Part shown: positions 9,845 to 11,884 of the stretch, in pieces
Layout of the letters: each line of letters starts with the position of its first letter
Position numbering within the stretch: the first letter of the stretch is position 1
From: Clostridia bacterium
Lineage (GTDB): Bacteria > Bacillota > Clostridia > Oscillospirales > Acutalibacteraceae
Direction: 5' to 3'
Length of the DNA: 11,884 bases
Assembly: GCA_017442445.1 (NCBI GenBank)
Contig: JAFRZS010000252.1
Span: forward strand, 1 to 11,884
Program-made: the position numbers and the translations under genes
Notes under the pieces: model-generated
What the model was told of the DNA's origin: nothing
Seen by the model: the letters and a program-made list of their open reading frames with translations, nothing else
Databases searched by the model: none

Positions 9845-11884
9845 ATGAAAATGACCAAGAAGATTTTGGCAGTAGTAATGGCTATCGCTATGGTTCTTTG
9901 CATGGCTCCCATTACACTCGCTGCTGAAGGCAACGTTGCTATAGACAAAAACGGCGTCGAATATGCAACTCTTGCTGAAGCAGTAGCAAACGGCGCAAGC
10001 CCCATTACTCTCCTCAGAAATGCTGAGGGCGCAGGCGTTGTAATCAACAGATCAATCACAATTGATTTCGCTGGTTACACATACACATTCACAGAAGGTG
10101 TTGGCTCAACAGGCACAGAATCAAACGGTTTCCAGATTCTTGCCGGCAGCTATGCAAATCTCACGAATGGTACATTGAACGTAGCAGCTGAATCAGCTGA
10201 CAAGTTCTACACACTCATTCAGACTTATGCAGGCATGACCATAACCGACATGACATTGGACGGAACTAACTTAGATAAGTGGTCCAAGACAGACGGCGAC
10301 TCTTATGTATTGTCAGTCAACAGCGGTGAAATTAGAATCGCGGGCAATACAAACATTATCGCTAACAACGACGGTAACAAAGCTTTTGCATTTGACTCTT
10401 GCAAGTATGCTTCTTATGAGGCTCCCTTCGTAACAGTTGACACAACAGGCACAATCAGCGGTATCGTTGAAATCACAGGCGGTGACCTTGAAGTTGAAGC
10501 AGGTACATTCGTATCTGATACAGACTGCTTCTACATGACATCAGGTTATCTCTGGCTTGGTGAAGACGTAACAGTTACAGCAGGCGAATGTGGTGTTTAC
10601 CTCAGAGGCGGCGAACTCCACACATATGCTGACATCACAGCAACAGGCAGCTACGGTGCTATCCAGGGTAACGGCAACTATGCAGGTGATGTTTATGTTC
10701 ATGGCGGATCAATAACATCTGAAAACGATCTCGGTATTTATTTCCCGCAGAACGGCTTACTTTGCATCTATGACGGTACAATCACAGGTACAACAGCTGT
10801 TTATGCAAAACAGGGTCAGATCTTTGTTAACGGCGGTACTCTCGTTGCTACAGGCGAAGCAAAAGATTTCGTAACTAACGGTAACGGTGCTGACGCAACA
10901 GGTGATGCTCTTGTAATCGAAACAGGTCACTACGGTAACCTTTATGCACAGGTTGACGGCGGTACATTCGTATCTGAAAACGCATCAGCTATCGCTTCTT
11001 ATGCTGAAAACGAAAACTACACAGCACGTACAGGTTTCGTAAACAACGCTGTAATCGATGGTAACATTGATAAAGCTCTCTTAGCTGAAAACGCAGACGT
11101 TGTAATCGTTAATCCCGTAGTAGTTAACGGTGTTGGCTATGCAACAGTTGCAGATGCAGTTGCAAAAGCAGCTGACGGTGCTGTAATCAACCTTGTTGCA
11201 GATGTAACAGAAACAAAGGCAGTTACAGTTACTAATGATATCACAATCAATCTTAACGGCAACACATGGACACTCGCAGATACAAACAACTATGGTGTAG
11301 TTGTTAAGGGTGCTCTTACAATCAATGGTGATGGTGAAGTTATCGTTGACACAGCTTATGGCTTCGGTACATCCACAACATGTAAAGGTGGTATCACATT
11401 CAACGGTGGTACTTACACAGGTACAGAAAACAACGTATATCTTATCGGTGCTTTCGCAGGTACAGTTGAAATCATTGACGGTACATTCGTATCTGATTAC
11501 TGCGTAGTAAACAGCTTTGACAAATATACTGCAAATGTTATCATCAGAGATGGTAACTTCACAGTTACAGACTATGAAACATATCTTGATGCAGCAGCTA
11601 TCCTTGGTATTAACGTAGAAGTTTACGGTGGTACATACAGCAATGCAGTTGCAGAAGAATATTGTGCAGAAGGTTTCATCCCGACAGAAAATGCTGACGG
11701 TACATTCGGCGTTAAAGCTGGCAAATATGTAGCAGAAGTTAACGGCGCTAAGTACGAAACACTCGCAGAAGCAGTTGAAGCAGCAGAACCCGGCGCAACA
11801 GTAACACTTCTTACTGATGCAACAGGTGCAGCTCTCAAGATCGACAAAGACATCACAATCGACTTTGGCGGCAACACATACACA
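9845..11884 (+). CDS. Secreted repeat-rich surface protein, probable beta-helix (3' end missing)
   Basis: The frame is open from ATG 9845 to the window end, 680 codons with no stop, so the C-terminus and any anchor are not seen. Residues 1-27 are a signal peptide (MKMTKKILAVVMA, hydrophobic core, cleavage likely after TLA). A module beginning VNGxxYATLAEAV and ending DITIDxxGNTYT occurs three times, from about residues 31, 425 and 629 (the last cut off). Between them are many short Gly/Thr-rich rungs (GGTFVSEN, DGTFVSDY, IYDGTITGTTAVY, IFVNGGTLVATG), typical of right-handed beta-helix (pectin-lyase-like) proteins. No catalytic site is recognisable, so an adhesin or structural coat protein is more likely than an enzyme. 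Codon use (ACA, GGT, GTT, AAC, CTC/CTT; few ATA or AGA) is like the ribosomal genes here and unlike recD2, implying high expression. Confidence 0.88.
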   Translation, partial: MKMTKKILAVVMAIAMVLCMAPITLAAEGNVAIDKNGVEYATLAEAVANGASPITLLRNAEGAGVVINRSITIDFAGYTYTFTEGVGSTGTESNGFQILAGSYANLTNGTLNVAAESADKFYTLIQTYAGMTITDMTLDGTNLDKWSKTDGDSYVLSVNSGEIRIAGNTNIIANNDGNKAFAFDSCKYASYEAPFVTVDTTGTISGIVEITGGDLEVEAGTFVSDTDCFYMTSGYLWLGEDVTVTAGECGVYLRGGELHTYADITATGSYGAIQGNGNYAGDVYVHGGSITSENDLGIYFPQNGLLCIYDGTITGTTAVYAKQGQIFVNGGTLVATGEAKDFVTNGNGADATGDALVIETGHYGNLYAQVDGGTFVSENASAIASYAENENYTARTGFVNNAVIDGNIDKALLAENADVVIVNPVVVNGVGYATVADAVAKAADGAVINLVADVTETKAVTVTNDITINLNGNTWTLADTNNYGVVVKGALTINGDGEVIVDTAYGFGTSTTCKGGITFNGGTYTGTENNVYLIGAFAGTVEIIDGTFVSDYCVVNSFDKYTANVIIRDGNFTVTDYETYLDAAAILGINVEVYGGTYSNAVAEEYCAEGFIPTENADGTFGVKAGKYVAEVNGAKYETLAEAVEAAEPGATVTLLTDATGAALKIDKDITIDFGGNTYT

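Noticed and set aside
9505..9845. Minus-strand ORFs in the divergent spacer
   Set aside because: They overlap the riboswitch and both promoters, have no ribosome binding site and have unremarkable composition.
11301..11883. Alternative-frame ORFs inside the surface protein gene (both strands)
   Set aside because: They arise from the repetitive ACA/GTT/GGT codon use of the real frame, which stays open throughout.

Overview
The window looks like a chromosomal segment from a Gram-positive, moderately AT-rich member of the Clostridia. An Oscillospiraceae/Ruminococcaceae-type gut anaerobe is my best guess. The evidence is strong GGAGG ribosome binding sites on nearly every gene, a Firmicutes-style L10 leader ahead of rplJ, a DUF4364 gene beside an MreB-family gene, a lipoprotein plus ECF S-component pair under a cobalamin riboswitch, and intergenic DNA full of small TTCG-type hairpins. 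The genus cannot be fixed from the sequence alone.

Region by region. (1) 1-2380 is the ribosomal stalk cluster rplK (5' end missing)-rplA-rplJ-rplL. A probable L1 autoregulatory site, resembling the L1 stalk of 23S rRNA, lies between rplK and rplA. A perfect-consensus promoter and an L10 leader with a terminator-like hairpin lie between rplA and rplJ. A strong terminator follows rplL, so rpoB/rpoC do not follow directly as they usually do. (2) 2380-3140 has no convincing gene. It is a mosaic of a tandem hairpin array joined by GTGATAT linkers, two ~100-bp direct repeats containing a growing palindrome, and several isolated hairpins. (3) 3158-3980 holds two copies, exactly 250 bp apart, of a cassette made of promoter, structured leader RNA, intrinsic terminator, Shine-Dalgarno and ATG. 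The second copy drives an unrecognised 121-aa protein. The first has kept the RNA but has only a seven-residue ORF. This is the best candidate for an undescribed regulatory system in the window. (4) 4065-8357 is a tight plus-strand operon: a small one-pass membrane protein, the RecD2 helicase, a divergent MreB-family protein and a DUF4364 protein, all with short gaps or overlaps, ending in a bidirectional terminator. (5) 8370-9585, minus strand: a promoter, a cobalamin riboswitch, a lipoprotein with a DUF4430 (transcobalamin-C-terminal-like) domain and an ECF transporter S component, most likely a vitamin B12 capture and uptake pair. (6) 9764 to the end: a strongly promoted, secreted, repeat-rich surface protein of probable beta-helix fold. 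It uses the same codons as the ribosomal protein genes and runs off the end of the window.

The window joins housekeeping genes under RNA-based feedback (L1, L10), a repair and cell-shape operon, B12 scavenging, and an abundant surface protein, separated by an accessory intergenic stretch. Coordinates, motifs and base pairings below were read by eye. Family names rest on recognised sequence patterns, not on searches.
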